Below the pieces are notes generated by a model that made no database searches, had not been told where the DNA came from, and worked only from the letters and a program-made list of their open reading frames with translations. This document shows positions 37,580 to 50,639 of a stretch of 64,000 nucleotides of DNA, piece by piece. How positions within the stretch are numbered: position 1 is the stretch's first letter; the number at the start of each line of letters is the position of its first letter. The stretch covers positions 21,032,001 to 21,096,000 of the forward strand of contig NC_080581.1 of NCBI RefSeq assembly GCF_029962835.1. Reading direction: 5' to 3'. Position numbers and translations under genes: made by a program. Origin of the DNA: Magnolia sinica (lineage: Eukaryota; Streptophyta; Magnoliopsida; Magnoliales; Magnoliaceae).

Positions 37580-38419
37580 ATAGAAAGGTTTGGGTGGTTG
37601 TTGCACCTGCTGAGTCAACTCGGTTGAGTTGTCGGGCTAAAATTGGGTTTGGCTTGAGTCCATGCCTTGTAAGAGTCCAGAGAAAGAGTAGAGGGAAAGG
37701 AGGAGAGAAAAAAAGGGAGAGAGGTGGAGCTGCTGAGTCACGATCAAGTTGACTCGGCCACTTACCAAGTTTTGTTGCCGAGTTAAGTGCTTTAACTCGC
37801 TAAGGTTGAGTTCGAGTTACATCAAATAGACCACGCCTCAAGGCGAGTTAAAACCTTGTATATTAGCCTTCTAGAAGAATTTTAGTTATTAAATTCCTAT
37901 TTTGTGATAATTATCTTTTTTCCTCCTTATACCTATCTACTTTCTCAATCATGTTGGATTCATGTTAGTGGAGGTGATCCGAGTTGAACCCATTTTAATC
38001 AAAATTTGGGGTGAGGACTCCTCCTTTAAGCTTCTCACTTAGATTCATCACTCCTAATATAGACGATGCTTAATCTCTCACATTCAATATTTACTAAGTC
38101 ACATGATTTACTTATCTCATTATGTGAATATGTCTATCTTTAGTGCAATCACCTCCTGTGTTGTATACTTGATATGTCTCTTTAATGTTAACAAGCATGA
38201 CTAATTTAATTGTTACATATTATCTCAAGTTGTAGAATTTGTTAATTAATTAGATGTTTCCACTTGCGGTTACTTGATGGATTGAATGAAACTTGTTGTG
38301 GACTTGTAGACCATATTTGCCCTACGTGACTTTGATCACATATTTGCCCCTCTGCGGCTTTGATGAAATATTGGTGCCCTTTGGGGCTTTGATGATTATA
38401 TTGAGTAAACTTGTTAATT

Positions 38420-38960
38420 TTCAGGTCATTATGCAGAGTTCAATATGATTTATGGGTAGAGCTAAAGTTTATTTATTAATTTTCTAGCTATCTTACGGAG
38501 TTTATACAATTTTCGAATGACGCCGGAGATCATATGTTAATTCTCTCTTCAAATTACGAAGTTCAATCGTAATGTGATTTTTAGGTGCAGCTGAAGTTTG
38601 TTTATCGATTTTCTACTCACCGTGTGGAGTTCACGTATGATATGATTTTTAGGTGAAATAGATGTTAAATGTTGATTTTTGTATTCATCTTGCAAAGTTC
38701 ACTTGTATCGTAATTTCTATGTGAAGCTGAAGTTCACGTGTTGATTTTCTAGTCACTGTGCAGAGTTCATATGATTTCTAAGTGAAGTTGAAGTTCAAGT
38801 TCGTTTTTTGATTTTTTAGTCATTGTGCGAAGTTCTATATGATTTCCAGGTGAAACAGAAGTTCACTTGTTGATTTTCTAGTCATCTTGTGGAGTTCACT
38901 TACAATGTAATTTTTGGGTGCAATAGAAGGTCATATGTTGATTATTTGACTAACTTGACA
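38420..38960. repeat. degenerate tandem repeat, ~75-85 bp unit
   Basis: Roughly seven units built on GAAGTTCA, TTGATTTTCTAGTCA and GTGCRGAGTTCA blocks with TATGATTT and AGGTGAA. Units differ by substitutions and small indels. Upstream, 38300-38400 has a related theme (TTTGCCCT, GGCTTTGATGA) shared with 33240-33370 in the sister LTR. Confidence 0.7.
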
Positions 38961-39538
38961 CATTCACTTACATTGTGATTGCTATTACATTTTTTTAATA
39001 GTGAAATTATATTGATTGACTATATTTCTGAGCATATGATCATGATTTTGAATTGCGTTGTTTAATATATTTCTCATCATGTCTTGTGATCTATACTGGG
39101 TTATGAATGATGAGTGTGTAATCTTATAGGATATTTCTGACTGCATTAACCATTAACGCTATCAAAACATATTAGTTGATGCATTTGTAGAGTGAGAAGA
39201 TGTTGTTCACTTGGTTACAAGAGCAGATCAGGCAGTTGAGGAGCTAGATGGGGTCCATGTGACACATATTGAGGTTTATCAGTAGTTAATGTATTTTTGT
39301 TTTTGTTTAATGAACTTTTGGTATTTGGGTTATATGAGTTATGTATGGGCACTACATTTTGAATTTTTTTAGTGATTAGAAAGTTTTTATACAATGTATG
39401 GTTTACTTTGTCAATATTTGTTTACTAACTCTGATGAATGATAAGATTGTTTAAATTCAGACTAAAATTTTAAAGGCTAACGCTTAGGTTTTTGAGAAAC
39501 GAGCACTATACTCGGGTTTCGAAAATCGGAGTGTTACA

Positions 39539-39869
39539 CAGAGTTTTTTAGATTATGTTTTTATTTGTATATCTATGGAACTAACTCTTTGTCAATTTCT
39601 AACAAAAATGGGGAGAAAGATCAAGTCACACTAAAACAATAAATTCTGTTTCGTAGGATTTGTTTGTTCTATGCATGGATTGATGTAGATATGAGGAGCA
39701 ATTATGGGGAAGAATTGCTAGTATTACATATCTCAAGTCATGTATTTAAACTTGTAAACAATTATAATTTTGGATATGTAATATTTTGTGTTATATTGGT
39801 ATGTCATTGGTATGGACCATGACATTGTTTAGATTAAGTTTTTGTCACGTAATTGACAAATGGGGAGAT
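39539..39869 (+). mobile_element. 3' interior and polypurine tract of the copia relic
   Basis: Continues the copia element after the LTR insertion. GTCAATTTCTAACAAAAATGG and then GGAGAAAGATC resemble the tail of copia elements. AAATGGGGAGAT at 39858-39869 is the polypurine tract and directly precedes the 3' LTR start TGTTAATGC. Confidence 0.7.
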
Positions 39870-41760
39870 TGTTAATGCACTGATTTGTGCATCTTGTTTG
39901 TCAATCACGTGAGTCCTTTTGTCATGTAATCAATTAAGCCCTTAGAAGCTGAAGATTGAAGACACAAGAGGACATGAACATCAATGAGAAAATAATGAGT
40001 AAATGATGTGCCTTAGTGACTCTAACCCTTGACCCAAAACAACCCATGAAATTCTAGATAATTCTTAACCTTATAAGTAAATCTTGTTAATCATCACTTA
40101 GCCTTAGGAGCCTTATTAAAATATTATAAGATAGGTTATAGAGGTTCCTAAGCTGCTGGAAATCTAAACTGCACAAACCAACAATCTTGAAAGTGTGATC
40201 GAGCAAAGCTCAATCGAGTCGATCGACCGAACATGGCTTAAAACGTCTAACAAGCTTTGACCTAAAATATGAATTAGTTCGAGTGTTCGAAGCACAAGCT
40301 CGATTGATCGAGGGATCCTTGATCCCTCTAGAGTGATCAAGCTCGATCGATTAAACATGGCCAAAATAATCTAACAAGTTCTCCAGACTATTTTTGGCCT
40401 AACTCGATCGATCGAGCTTAGTTATTAGAGATCCATTGGCGCATAATTGTTATATATATTGCATTATGATCTCTGGGTAAATTATAGATTTTAACATTTT
40501 AGAGACCCTATTACATCCCAAGCTTTACAAACCTCATATGCTCTATCTCAATGAGGTCCATGATTTCTTCTTAGTAATTCTTCAATCTAATGAGCATTTC
40601 AAGCTCTTCTACAAGAAGATTATATCTCAAGCCTTTTATAAATTTTAAACACCATTTCTGTTGGCAAATTCTAGTGTTTATCAACCTCTAGAGTGTCCAT
40701 CAAGTATAATCCTTTAAGAATTCAACTTCCCATTAGTTGTAAGAGATTCCATCCACCTCTCATCACCTTGGTCATATTAAAGTATCACTACATACAAGGT
40801 ATTTGATCTTAGAGCTAAAGCCTTGGTAAAACATCAATATCATGATTGTGAGAGAAAATTGGAGTTTATTAAAGCACGAGAGAGTATTAATTAAGCAACC
40901 CAAGAATAACGCATCAATGTGGCTCAATCCGACAACTAATGTTATCAATTGTCGAGTCCACTCTTTCTTTGTATAAGATTGAGTGTAAGGGTTTGAATTG
41001 CCATACTCGACTAGGTTCTTATGTATGATCTAACTCAAAGTCCTTGTGTAAGCCATCAGACACGGGTATGTTATTTGTTAGTCTCTGAGGGAGCTCCGTT
41101 GGGAGTAGAGGTAAGTCTTTGGCTTAGGATTGAGCTTGTTAACCTCAGTTAGCCGATAGAAAACTAACTCAAGTGTCTTGTGGGAGCATCTGGTGGGAGT
41201 GTATACTGAGGTTCTTATATATGGCTATAAAGGTTAGAGGTGAACCTGATTTAAAACATTTGATAGTGAAATCTGATACACTTATGGGTTGAATGCGTCC
41301 ACTTAGAGTGAAGTAGGGAAACCGAACCACTATGCATGCTTGTGTTATGATTGTCTTTGAGTAATTGTTTAATTTTGCTTATGCAATTGAATATTTAATT
41401 ATATATATGCATAATTAGATAAATGCTAGGAGTTGATTGTTAGTATATCCCACACACACATGTATACTATCATTATTATAAACTACTTGCTTCATAGGAA
41501 TATGATTTGTAGTCTATGTGATTGGACCCTTATTAGCTTAAAAGCCTTAGAGTTAATTAACTTAGTTTAATTGTCATATCAATTTAAGTTAGTTTAATTA
41601 TCATATTAGTTTAAGCAAGTAATTATATATTAAAAGAAAAAAAAATATTTAGTCATAATCACTCCATTTAGAATATATCCTTTATTCTATAGCTCCTCCA
41701 ATCTTCCATAATTATAGCTATAGTTGTGTCCCACCACCAACTCACACAAGTTCAAGAATC
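39870..41760 (+). mobile_element. copia 3' LTR
   Basis: Starts TGTTAATGCACTG right after the polypurine tract. The end is set only approximately, by similarity of 41645-41745 (ATTCTATAGCTCC, CTTCC, CCCACCACC, CTCA) with the sequence just before the primer site at 26383. No coding pattern. The CGATCGAG words at 40190-40420 form small inverted repeats. Confidence 0.55.
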
Positions 41761-42392
41761 ATTCACCACATTCAATTTGCTCTTGGGTTCCTGTTTTGGT
41801 CAAAGTATTCTTAGTATTCTTGATAGTGATCACATTTTTACGAAAGAGACTATTATCTTTACTAGAATAGTTAGGATTGCAAGGGAAAATTTTCACTGCT
41901 GAAAACTTTCAGAACGTATCGTATCTCTCTGCTAGTGTCCAAAGAAAAAGGCAGATATAACTGATTTGAAGTGGTTTACTTATTTATTAATTGAGTGTTT
42001 CCTCTTTGGGTTCAATGGGAAAAGTGTTTCCTAGAAAACAGGTCATCTACACACTGAAACGCACGCCAGCAGCGCACAGAAGCATGAGATCCAGTCCATC
42101 CATCAGGTGGGTCCCATCATGTAGACGATCTGATCGAGAAATTATACCCGCATACTCATCAGGTGAGCCACAATTTAGGGGGAAAAAAAGGAACGGATGA
42201 AGAAGGCTTTCCAAGTTTTTCAAAATGTCTCCTATTTCCAAAAAAAAAAAAAAGTGGCTCATTTGATGAGAGGATCAATGTGGTTTTGCTGCTCCAAGGC
42301 ATCTAAACGGTGAGTCCCACCTGATGTCTTCAAGCAAGCATGTTTGTCTCATCAGCTTTCAAAAATGCCTTTCCCAATTTTGGTGATACAAG
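41761..42392. other. intergenic sequence with MITE-like pieces
   Basis: No gene seen. CCATCAGGTGGGTCCCATC at 42101 and CGGTGAGTCCCACCTGATG at 42309 form an inverted pair about 230 bp apart, probably a small MITE (about 42090-42330). An A run lies at 42240-42253. Confidence 0.45.
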
Positions 42393-42996
42393 TAGGGTTG
42401 AAAATGGGCCAGACCCATCTGGCGTGGCCGATCAATCAATTGAATTCTGGGGCCATGACAACCCTACGCCCGGCTGGCTGTAAATATAGGGCTCGCAGCA
42501 GGTGGGCCGACACCCAGATTCGTGGATGGCTTGGACCTATTAGCTTAGCCCGTGGGATGGCTCCGGCCTGGCATACATGGTCCCATCAATATTTGGCTGG
42601 GCTCGTGCTCAAGTCATTTTAGCCCATGCCCAACCAGGCCATCCCGTTCAACCCGACTTCACAAGTACCGATGTTACAAATATGCTATTCCAATTCTTGA
42701 TTAGGCAATCCGAGCATCTTTAATGTAGACCATTCATTTTGTTCCTTTAGGTGTGTATTTCTTTCTGCATGTGTGGCCCACTTGATAAACAGATAGATAT
42801 GAACATTCAAGTGGGAAATAGGGATTTTATCAATTTTAGGTGGGTGGTAGGCATGTTGGGACCCAGGTATACCAAATTGTTTTTAGGCTCAAGCCTAGGT
42901 CTGCTGTACTCTGGTCTCGGGCCTTGAACATTGTATGGACTTGGTCCATGCCTAACCTGGCCTGGTCCAAACTCGTCGCATTGCGCCGGACCCCTA
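42393..42996. mobile_element. hAT-like element with GGCC-rich ends
   Basis: Left TAGGGTTGAAAATGGGCC; right end on the other strand TAGGGGTCCGGCGCAATG. Both ends are rich in GGCCTGG/CCAGGCC words, as in small plant hAT elements. Flanks are similar (TTTGGTGATACAAG left, TTTGGTAATACAAT right) but give no clean 8-bp duplication, so borders are provisional. Confidence 0.5.
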
Positions 42997-43129
42997 CTTT
43001 GGTAATACAATAGTACAAAGTATTGGCTTTTATACTACCAAAGTTAATAGAAGTCTACAATATCCATAAGGTGGATGTCAATATCAATCACCTTAAAATC
43101 ATTAGGTTTTCTAAAACCACACGAGGCAC

Positions 43130-43312
43130 ATGGTAGTGAGATTCAGGTTGTCCATCAGGTGTGGGACCCACCAGTTAGATGCCCTGTAACAAATCATCAC
43201 ATAGGCCATTATTTTTAAAATAACTAGACAGTTTAGAAAGATGGACAAGAGCATCCTGATGATGAGACCCACCTGATGGACTGATTGGATCTCAAGCTTA
43301 TGTGATCTGCCA
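43130..43312. mobile_element. small MITE
   Basis: GTGAGATTCAGGTTGTCCAT followed by CAGGTGTGGGACCCACC is mirrored by GAGACCCACCTGATGGAC and GATTGGATCTCAAGC. About 180 bp with no coding capacity. Target duplication not established. Confidence 0.6.
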
Positions 43313-44062
43313 GTACGTGTGTGGCAGTGTATAGATAGACTACCTTACACATGCAGGGGCTTAGGCTCAGAGATAGACGCCTGGCTCCCTTGTGTTTAGA
43401 CCATGACGGGCTATCATGACCAGTCATGCTCTAGGCACACCGTCAACCGGCTTCTTCTCTCGGGCCTCCCCAGAGTGAAATGATATTCAACAACCAGGGC
43501 CAGTAAATAATCCCAAGTACTTAAATGTAATAAGGTGGGCATCTACGTAGGTGTGTATCATGTGATATTCAACCAACCAGGGCCAGTAAATAGTCCTAGG
43601 TATTTCCTCAAATCTAAAAAGGTGGATATCTACGAAGGCTTGTATCATGTGTGTGTACGTATGCAACATGCATGTATGTTTCTAACACATGTTCTAGTGT
43701 TCCTTTTGTTATTTCCACGAAGTTCGTATATTTCTTCTTTGTTTCACATGAGCCAATTCAGTACAGTGATTATTTTGGTCGGGCCCTATCCGAAAAAAGC
43801 AGGTCGGTGGGATGCGACTTGCTGTAACCCAGCTGTGTGGGGGCCCACGACATGAGTGTTACATTCATTCTGTCCATCCATTTCACCGGCTGATTTTAGG
43901 ACACGAGCTCCAATATGAGGTAGATCCAGAACTCAAGTGGCGCCAGGTCACAGGAAACGGTGGGAATGGAAATGCCCACCGTTGAAACCATCCTGGGCTG
44001 CCTGTAATGTTTATATGCCATACGATCCGTTCATAATGTGTTCCCACCTGAATGGACAACAA

Positions 44063-44190
44063 CAAAAAAAAAAAAAAAAAAAAAAAAAAAAGAAGAAGAA
44101 GAAGAAGAAGAAGAAGAAGAAGGAAAATAAAAAAAAATAAAAAAAAAGAAGAAGAAAAAAAAAAAAAAAAGAAGAAAAAAAGAAGAAGAA
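44063..44190. repeat. poly-A and GAA tract
   Basis: A run, then (GAA)n, then mixed A/GAA. Open frames of Lys, Arg or Phe here are artefacts. Confidence 0.95.
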
Positions 44191-44376
44191 AGCCTCATCC
44201 ACAAGTTATGTGGCTACAAGAATGGACCGTTCAATCCCCACTTGGGTAGCCCAATATTTGAGTTTTGGTTCTCAGTTATACTTGGGTGCATAGCTTAAAA
44301 TGGGCTGATGAAAAGGATGAACGGAGGGGATATAATATGAATATCATGGTGCCCCCACAAAGCTTGGGGTTATAGG

Positions 44377-45911
44377 TAGAGCTGGCCAGAATCTGACCCG
44401 ATTCAATCCGATCCAAACCGAAGGTCAGGATCGGGTCGGATCGAGTATGCCCACTCAGATCCGAACGTACATCGAGTCGAGTTCGGATTAGTGGCCAATC
44501 CGGACCGATCCGATCCACGAAATGTTCATTCAACACTGTTTCCTATAATGTTGTCCACTTGAGATTGGGATATACCTCATTTTTGGTTTAATACTATAAA
44601 ATGAGATAGAAAAATAAATGGACAGCATGGATGAAATAAATACATCATGGTGGGGTCCACAGAACACTGACCAGTAGCCATTGGCTGGTGGCTGGGGGAG
44701 TAGCTAATCCATCCTCTCAGCTTATGGCTCAAGGTGCATCAAGCACCAAGCTCTGACACGGACACAGATTTCCTATGAAAGCCTTTGGCAGGAAGTTCCT
44801 GCGCAAGGAACTTAGGTGGGGCCGATCGTGATGTTTGTGATCAATCCACTTCGTCCATCCATTTTTGAGCTCATTTTAGGACATTAGGCTAAAAATAAGC
44901 CGGATGCAAGACTCAAGTGGGCCGAAAATATGAGAATTTAACGTCCACAGTTGAAATATTCGTGAGGCCACAGAAGTTTTGAATCAGGCTAATATCTGTG
45001 TTTTCAATTCATCCCAATAGGAATGACGTTATGAACAGTATAAATGGCATGTTAACATCACTTTAGACCCAGGTAAATTTCAATGGTAGGAATTTCCCTA
45101 CCCACCTTTTCCCTTACTGCGGCTCACTTGAGTGTTTGATCCCTCTTACTTTTGGTCTCATACCCTAAAATGAGCTTAAAAAATGGACGTACAGGGTGGA
45201 TTTATCACGAAAATCATGGTGGGCCCCACCTAGGTTCCCAGCATAGGAGCTTCCTACGAAAGCCTTTCGTGGAAAATCCGTGTCCCTCTGACATAAGAAA
45301 CGAAAGAAATAAAGGAAGCGGTTTGGCAGGTGTACCACGCACTAAGCCAGCTATATTGACGTCAGCAAGTTCTGTGGGTCCCATCATGAGGTATGTGTTA
45401 TATCCAAACCATTCATCCATTTGGCGGGCTCGTCTTAAGGCTTGAGCTAAAAAATAAGACATATAAAGATCAAGTGGACCACACTACAAAAAGCAGTGGG
45501 AAGTAGAACGTCTACCATTGAAACTCTTTTAGGGGTCACAGAAGTTTCGGATCAATATGAATTTGTTTTTCCTTTTCATCCATGTAGTTATGACCTTAGT
45601 AATAGATTGGATGAAAAATAAATGTTATGGTGGGCCCTACGAATTTTTTAACAGTGAAAATCATATTTTTTTCAAAAAAAAAAAAAAAAAACTGAAGATT
45701 CGATTTGAACCGTACCCAACCTGATCCAACTCGGTTTCCCTGACCGAGTCGGACTCGGTTCAGGTCAGGCTAGCAGTGCAACAGATTGGATCGAGTCAGA
45801 GGACCCGAACTCAGTCCCGAATCGGATCGAGTTCGAGTCAGTGCATTGAAAATCTTGGACCGAGTCGAGTTGGACCCAATCCGGTCTGACTTAACTCAAT
45901 GCCCACCTCTA
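44377..45911. mobile_element. complete hAT-type element
   Basis: TAGAGCTGGCCAGAATC at the left and, on the other strand, TAGAGGTGGGCATTGAG at the right. Flanking 8-mers GTTATAGG (44369-44376 and 45912-45919) are identical. Length 1535 bp. Ends are rich in GGATCGG/CGAGTCGG; a MITE (44756-45285) sits inside. No transposase, so non-autonomous. Same design as 11631-13450. Confidence 0.9.
44756..45285. mobile_element. MITE inside the hAT element (copy 2)
   Basis: Same terminal inverted repeats as 36380-36911 (GAAAGCCTTTGGCAGG mirrored by CCTACGAAAGCCTTTCG) and the GTGGGGCC border. Confidence 0.8.
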
Positions 45912-45919
45912 GTTATAGG

Positions 45920-46085
45920 TATAGGCAAGTCCCTGCTGCGGTTGATGGGGTTGTGATAGCAGTCCGATCAGTAGCTTAAAAAGTTTTTTTTTTATAAAGA
46001 AATAACAAATATTTTCTTAAAATAAACTAAAAGGCATTAATAGAGAGAGAGGGTGGGATCCCACTACACAACAATACATGCCACC
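45920..46085. other. short spacer before the Tat-type LTR
   Basis: AT-rich with a T run at 45986-45993. No feature recognised. The LTR border may lie within it. Confidence 0.4.
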
Positions 46086-46855
46086 TGTTATGGGTAAAGA
46101 TGGGCTGACAAGAATATCCAGAGTAAGAGAATGCATAACACAAGTAATGGAGTTCGGGTAAGAGCTTGGCCCTGCCACCGACTAAACTCTTATTTGAGCT
46201 GTGCATCAACTAACATGGAAAAACGTTAAGCATAAAAGAGGAGATCATCTAGGACTTTGCTCCCGAGTATGACGTTCGCGACTAGAGCCCAAGGACCAAC
46301 CGCGAGGGGTGTCCAGCTAATACCCACTACCGCAACCAACGACTATATGCCGACTCGACCTTAAAGGTAGATCCTGACCACGATCAGTGATTTTATTCGT
46401 TCCACGGGACCTCGACTAACCTGACTTAGAGGCCAACCTTGGTCATCGAAGGTTGACCACGTGCCTCGACCACCCCTCTTGTGAAGTCGGGCTCGGTCGT
46501 TAATCTCAGACTTCTCGGAAGCCGACCACTTGGAAGTGTCTTTACAGTAAGATCTCCCTAGGATCCTCGCCTGAGATCTCAGAAAGACAAGGGCGATAAG
46601 TTAGAGATAAGATCCCTTCTATGATACGTACCTGCCAAGTAGGGAAGTTTCCCATCCACGTAACTGAAACTATAAATAGAGACCCCATCTACAATGAGAG
46701 GTATGCACAAAAACCCTAACTCGACTTAACTCAGATCCCCGGTTCTAACTTAAAATCAGATGGTCCCCCTGCCATAGCCAGGGTCCCCATTATTGATTGG
46801 TGATTGCAGGTACTCAACGAGTTTAACAGGGATGATCGGATTTCAACATCTGCAG
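46086..46855 (+). mobile_element. 5' LTR of a Tat/RIRE2-style Ty3/gypsy element (left border approximate)
   Basis: The right border is set by the leader TTTGACACTATCTGTAGGAA at 46856, a mutated form of the TTTGGCGCCGTCTGTGGGAA sequence that follows the LTR in Tat-lineage elements. A TATA box (TATAAATA) stands at 46671-46678. The left border is a guess at TGTTATGGG (46086). Confidence 0.6.
46671..46678 (+). promoter_or_regulatory. TATA box of the Tat-type LTR
   Basis: TATAAATAGAGACCCC precedes the leader by about 180 bp, the usual plant LTR promoter arrangement. Confidence 0.6.
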
Positions 46856-47960
46856 TTTGACACTATCTGTAGGAACGATAAGAAAAGCCATTCCCATTAC
46901 ATTTACCATCTCCAACTACTCCACCATGGTGAAAGGTCGAAAGAAGACCTTAGCCATTATTGCAGCACTTACACCTGCTTCAGTCGATTTTTCTGTCGAC
47001 ACTCGAAACCCACCCTCTCAACATCAGGTGGGTTTCGCCCCCGTAGTGCTTGCGCCCAAATCCCATAGTTGGGGTGATCAACTTGTCTCTCTGGAAAACT
47101 AGGTCAAGGCCTTAAATGGCAACATGAACTAACTGATGCAGCTCCTGGAGAGGCAAAATCTACCTCCTGGCCAAGAGGCAGAGGTCGGTGCTTCCGCCAA
47201 GCAGTCTCGACATCCACGTGTCCCCCAAAACCACTATGGAGCTAGAATACAAGTAAGACAGCACATCCACGCACCTACTCACACTGTGAAAACTACCAAG
47301 CTTGACGACTCTGATTTGCGTCATATGCTGGAGAACAGAAGACGTGAGAAAGTGACGCAAGGATGAACGTGATGAGGTCGATCACCGTCTTCCGCAAGGA
47401 TAACTACTTCGAATCCACTAAACTTCTCTAGACTCCTCACAGAGACTTCTCGAATCCACAAGGAAAAGAACAAGAAAATAGAGATAGTATTCATGAAAAT
47501 TTGTAAATTGATTGATGATTGAAATAAATGAGTCTACAACCCTTTAAATAGGGATACCAAGCTGAAGAAATTTCAGAATTAAATTACAACTAAAACTCCC
47601 TAAAATTGGTAACTTATTGTAAATAGTAAATTACTATTTATAGTAAGTGTCCTATGTGGCTTAACCACGTTATTCTCCTAATTTTTCTAAGAACTTTTCA
47701 TGTTGGACACAACTTCTAAATCTCAAAGGATGAAGATTTATAATAAAACTAAAACTTACTAAAAATAGTAAAAACAGAAATTAACAGGGAATTCGACCGT
47801 CGATATGATGGAATCTTGCAAATTCGGCATGGGAAACCTAACATAGTAGGTTGGTTGGCTAAAGTAGCTTGTCCTATCCCAAAATCATATATCGTACATC
47901 GAGTAACTCATTCCGGTTTGCGAGATACGCTTGTTTTAAGTTTCTAATGGTCTTGATGAC

Positions 47961-50169
47961 TGTTCACACCCCAAGTAAAGGGCTGCAATGCAGTAATAAT
48001 CTCGGTAAGATCGAGGTCAAATCCATAGGGACTGAACCTTGTACATAATCTGAAGGTAACTAAAAGTAGAACTAGAAGAAGATGTAATCTAAATCAGGAA
48101 AATTAGGAGAATAATTGTGAATGATTAAACTAAAAACTAATAAAAATAAAGGTGGGAACTAGGGTGCCAAGGATCCACTTGTAGCAATTGGGAAGCTACC
48201 TTGCATTGATTCAAGGACACAACTGGAATCAGAGTCCTATCTTATCCAATTGGTAAGAAGAGATTTGTCAGATCTCTGAACTTCTCATGGATCTAATCAT
48301 CAATAGATAAAAGTGGTGAAGATTTGGAAGTGATTTCATCACCTAACCATGTCCAGGAGACGATGGTAAACAATAGCAATTTACCAATCTCACAGCCAAT
48401 CATAAGAGAATTATGAAAGTTATGAAGGATTCCATCGCCCTATCATACTCATGGGACAATGGTGAACAACAGGACTGCCTAATTTCACAATCCCAATTCA
48501 GGAAGAAGATATTCAAAGCAATCGCAGATCCATTGTAATTTGAATCACAATAAACCATTAAAAACTAAAAATATTTCTTCATAATCAAACTAGAATCCAA
48601 GAGAGTTCAATAAAGCATGAATCAAGAAAAAGCAAACATCTCAATCACGCTACAAGCTTCACCTCTTAGCCCTAGCTAAGAGGTTTAGCTAATCATAGTA
48701 TGACCACTAAAGGCTCTTAAAAACATCAATAGAAAGAAGAAACTAAAGAAGAAAAGGAGAAGGAGAACTCCTCTTGCGCCAACCGTCCACGATCCCTCTC
48801 TCTTTCTCTCACGTCCACTCCCTTAAGGTGCCTACACGGCTGCACTTCAGATGCCTCCACGACTGCCCTGGATCCTTCATGGTTCAGAAGATGCCCCCCC
48901 CCCCCTCTCTCTCTCTCTCACGTCTCCTTTTATAGAATAGGAAGTCGGTTGCTACAACGTAAGGAGAGGCGGTGCGTGCATGAAAGTTACACAGTAACGT
49001 TTCGCAGAAGATCCATATGCAGAGAAAGACCGTAAAACAGTTGCATTCGGATTCGTTTTTAGGAAGGTTGATCATCCCAACCCTTGATTTGGCTTCGTGG
49101 ATAGGGTTGGGACCCTCTTTTCATGAGTTTGGACGGTTTGGATCACTGATCTGACCATGAGTACGATCGCACAACGGCCGGTTTTCTTGAACGCACGTCC
49201 TTGCAAATTTTTTTCGTTGCGAAGGTCGATGGGCCCCGTAGAGCTGTTTTCTGAGAAATCTGACCCGTTCATTAGATTCCTGGAGAAAAACCAATCGGGA
49301 AAGAGTGATTTTTATCGGGTTTTGGTGCAGTCAACTGTATCAAACCAACTCACCGTTCATCCTGCGTTTTCTAATGATCCACGTGTGTACATTTGCATGG
49401 GGCCAAAATTTCACCTTGACGAGGGTTACTTCCCCCCCCCCCCTCTTGACACAATGGACGGTCCGGTTCATCCGTTTGGATGATGGGTGGGCCACACTAT
49501 CAAAGAACAGTCGGACGGCATGAGGACACTGGTGCGTTCTTTGGATTGTTGAGGAAGTAGTGGTCAGTGTGCACTGACCGACTTTAGGTGTAATAGTGCA
49601 CGGCATGTGCACGTATGTAATGCACACACTCACCCTCCAGTGGGTTCCGTCATGATGTTTATGAGAAATCCTCTCCATCCATTTATTTTGTCACCCCAAT
49701 TAAGGGGTTGAGACCAAATTTGAAGTATAACCAGATATCATGTGGGCCCCAAATCAGGATTTTGGTGGCTGATCTGTCCGTTGGGCCACTTCCACATGGA
49801 TCCAATGGCCGAAATTCGATGTGTACTATTAATTTATGGTCCTCAGGCCATACATAAAGTTTCAAGTTGAACGGATGGTGGGAACCCTGTGATCTTGCAT
49901 TTTGGATGACTTTCAGGCCACTTAAACTTTAATCACTTGATTTTCTCAGATCTTTGGCATGTAAATTCTTTGATCTCGGTCCCCTGGGGTCCGTCCCTTG
50001 CATTGGTGACTTCTGAGCGTTAATTTCATGCTTTTAATACCCATTTTCAGTCCAGGCTCCTAAATTCACCTTGCAACAAAAACACGATTAAAATAGGAAT
50101 TTAAGCATTATCAGGTACATAAAACCAAGCAATAACAGGGGTCTAATATGCAATATTTGACCCTTAACA
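47961..50169. mobile_element. solo LTR nested in the 3' LTR of the 47353-52873 element
   Basis: Starts TGTTCACACCCC and ends GACCCTTAACA; flanks ATGAC (47956-47960) and ATGAT (50170-50174) match at four of five bases. The other LTR of the same host element reads through this site without interruption (GATCTTGATGACTTCTACC at 52790-52810). Length 2209 bp. Related to the LTR that hosts the CACTA element. C and CT runs at 48895-48920 and a C run at 49432-49442. No coding region. Confidence 0.85.
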
Positions 50170-50639
50170 ATGATTTCTGCCTCCGATCGAGCCTTCTCTG
50201 ATCCATCTTGGACATGAAAGTGTCCTCGACCCGCTTTACATCAGTCCCCTCCACTTCAAAAGAACTTGTCCTACTTCGATTCTTGATACTCGGTTAGGTA
50301 TGCCATAACGATACCTAGATCAAAAGTTACGGTTAATTTACGGTCCACCTTCTTTTTGGTCCAACTATGCTAGAAACTTATCTGTGACACGTTCTACATC
50401 AGACCCCTCCACTTGAAAAAAACTCATCCTCGAGTTACTCAAGGTACTTGGCTCATGATTCTGAGATAACTTCTAATGCCGCTGTTTATTATCCTTTTTC
50501 TTGTACTTGGCATTAGGATCTTGAGCTGACACAATACATGTACTCATGCTTTCCTTGACTTGACTAGTATTAATCGGTTTCTTCACTTTTGCTTACAAGA
50601 TCTGACATTCTTTCTGACTTACCTAATAGTGAGGGCGGT

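Larger units (their letters stand above)
27926..39538 (+). mobile_element. long solo LTR splitting the copia relic
   Basis: Starts TGTAGCACCTTGTAC and TTTTCAGTACTCGGGTG; ends ACTCGGGTTTCGAAAATC and GGAGTGTTACA. Flanks CATAG (27921-27925) and CAGAG (39539-39543) match at four of five bases. It is interrupted by a sister LTR (29485-34373) and by the copied segment at 34968-37486; without these it is about 4.2 kb. No gag or pol is attached. GA runs, GACTCAGTCGAGTCG-type repeats and a degenerate tandem repeat (38420-38960) occupy its interior. Confidence 0.7.
43323..45867. repeat. 2.5-kb duplicated segment, copy 2
   Basis: Nearly identical to 34968-37486. Here the sequence continues without a break into the right end of a complete hAT element with perfect target duplications. 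This copy is therefore in the original context and the 34968 copy is the derivative. Confidence 0.88.

Noticed and set aside
34968..45867. The 2.5-kb repeats read as the two LTRs of one 11-kb retrotransposon
   Set aside because: The shared ends are not TG...CA, the 5' copy is not followed by a primer site, and one copy stops inside a hAT element whose other end lies outside the repeat. The 21-bp flanks surround only the left copy.
46793..47068. 91-residue ORF overlapping the gag start
   Set aside because: It is in a different frame from the gag ORF that begins at 46926 and has no family match.
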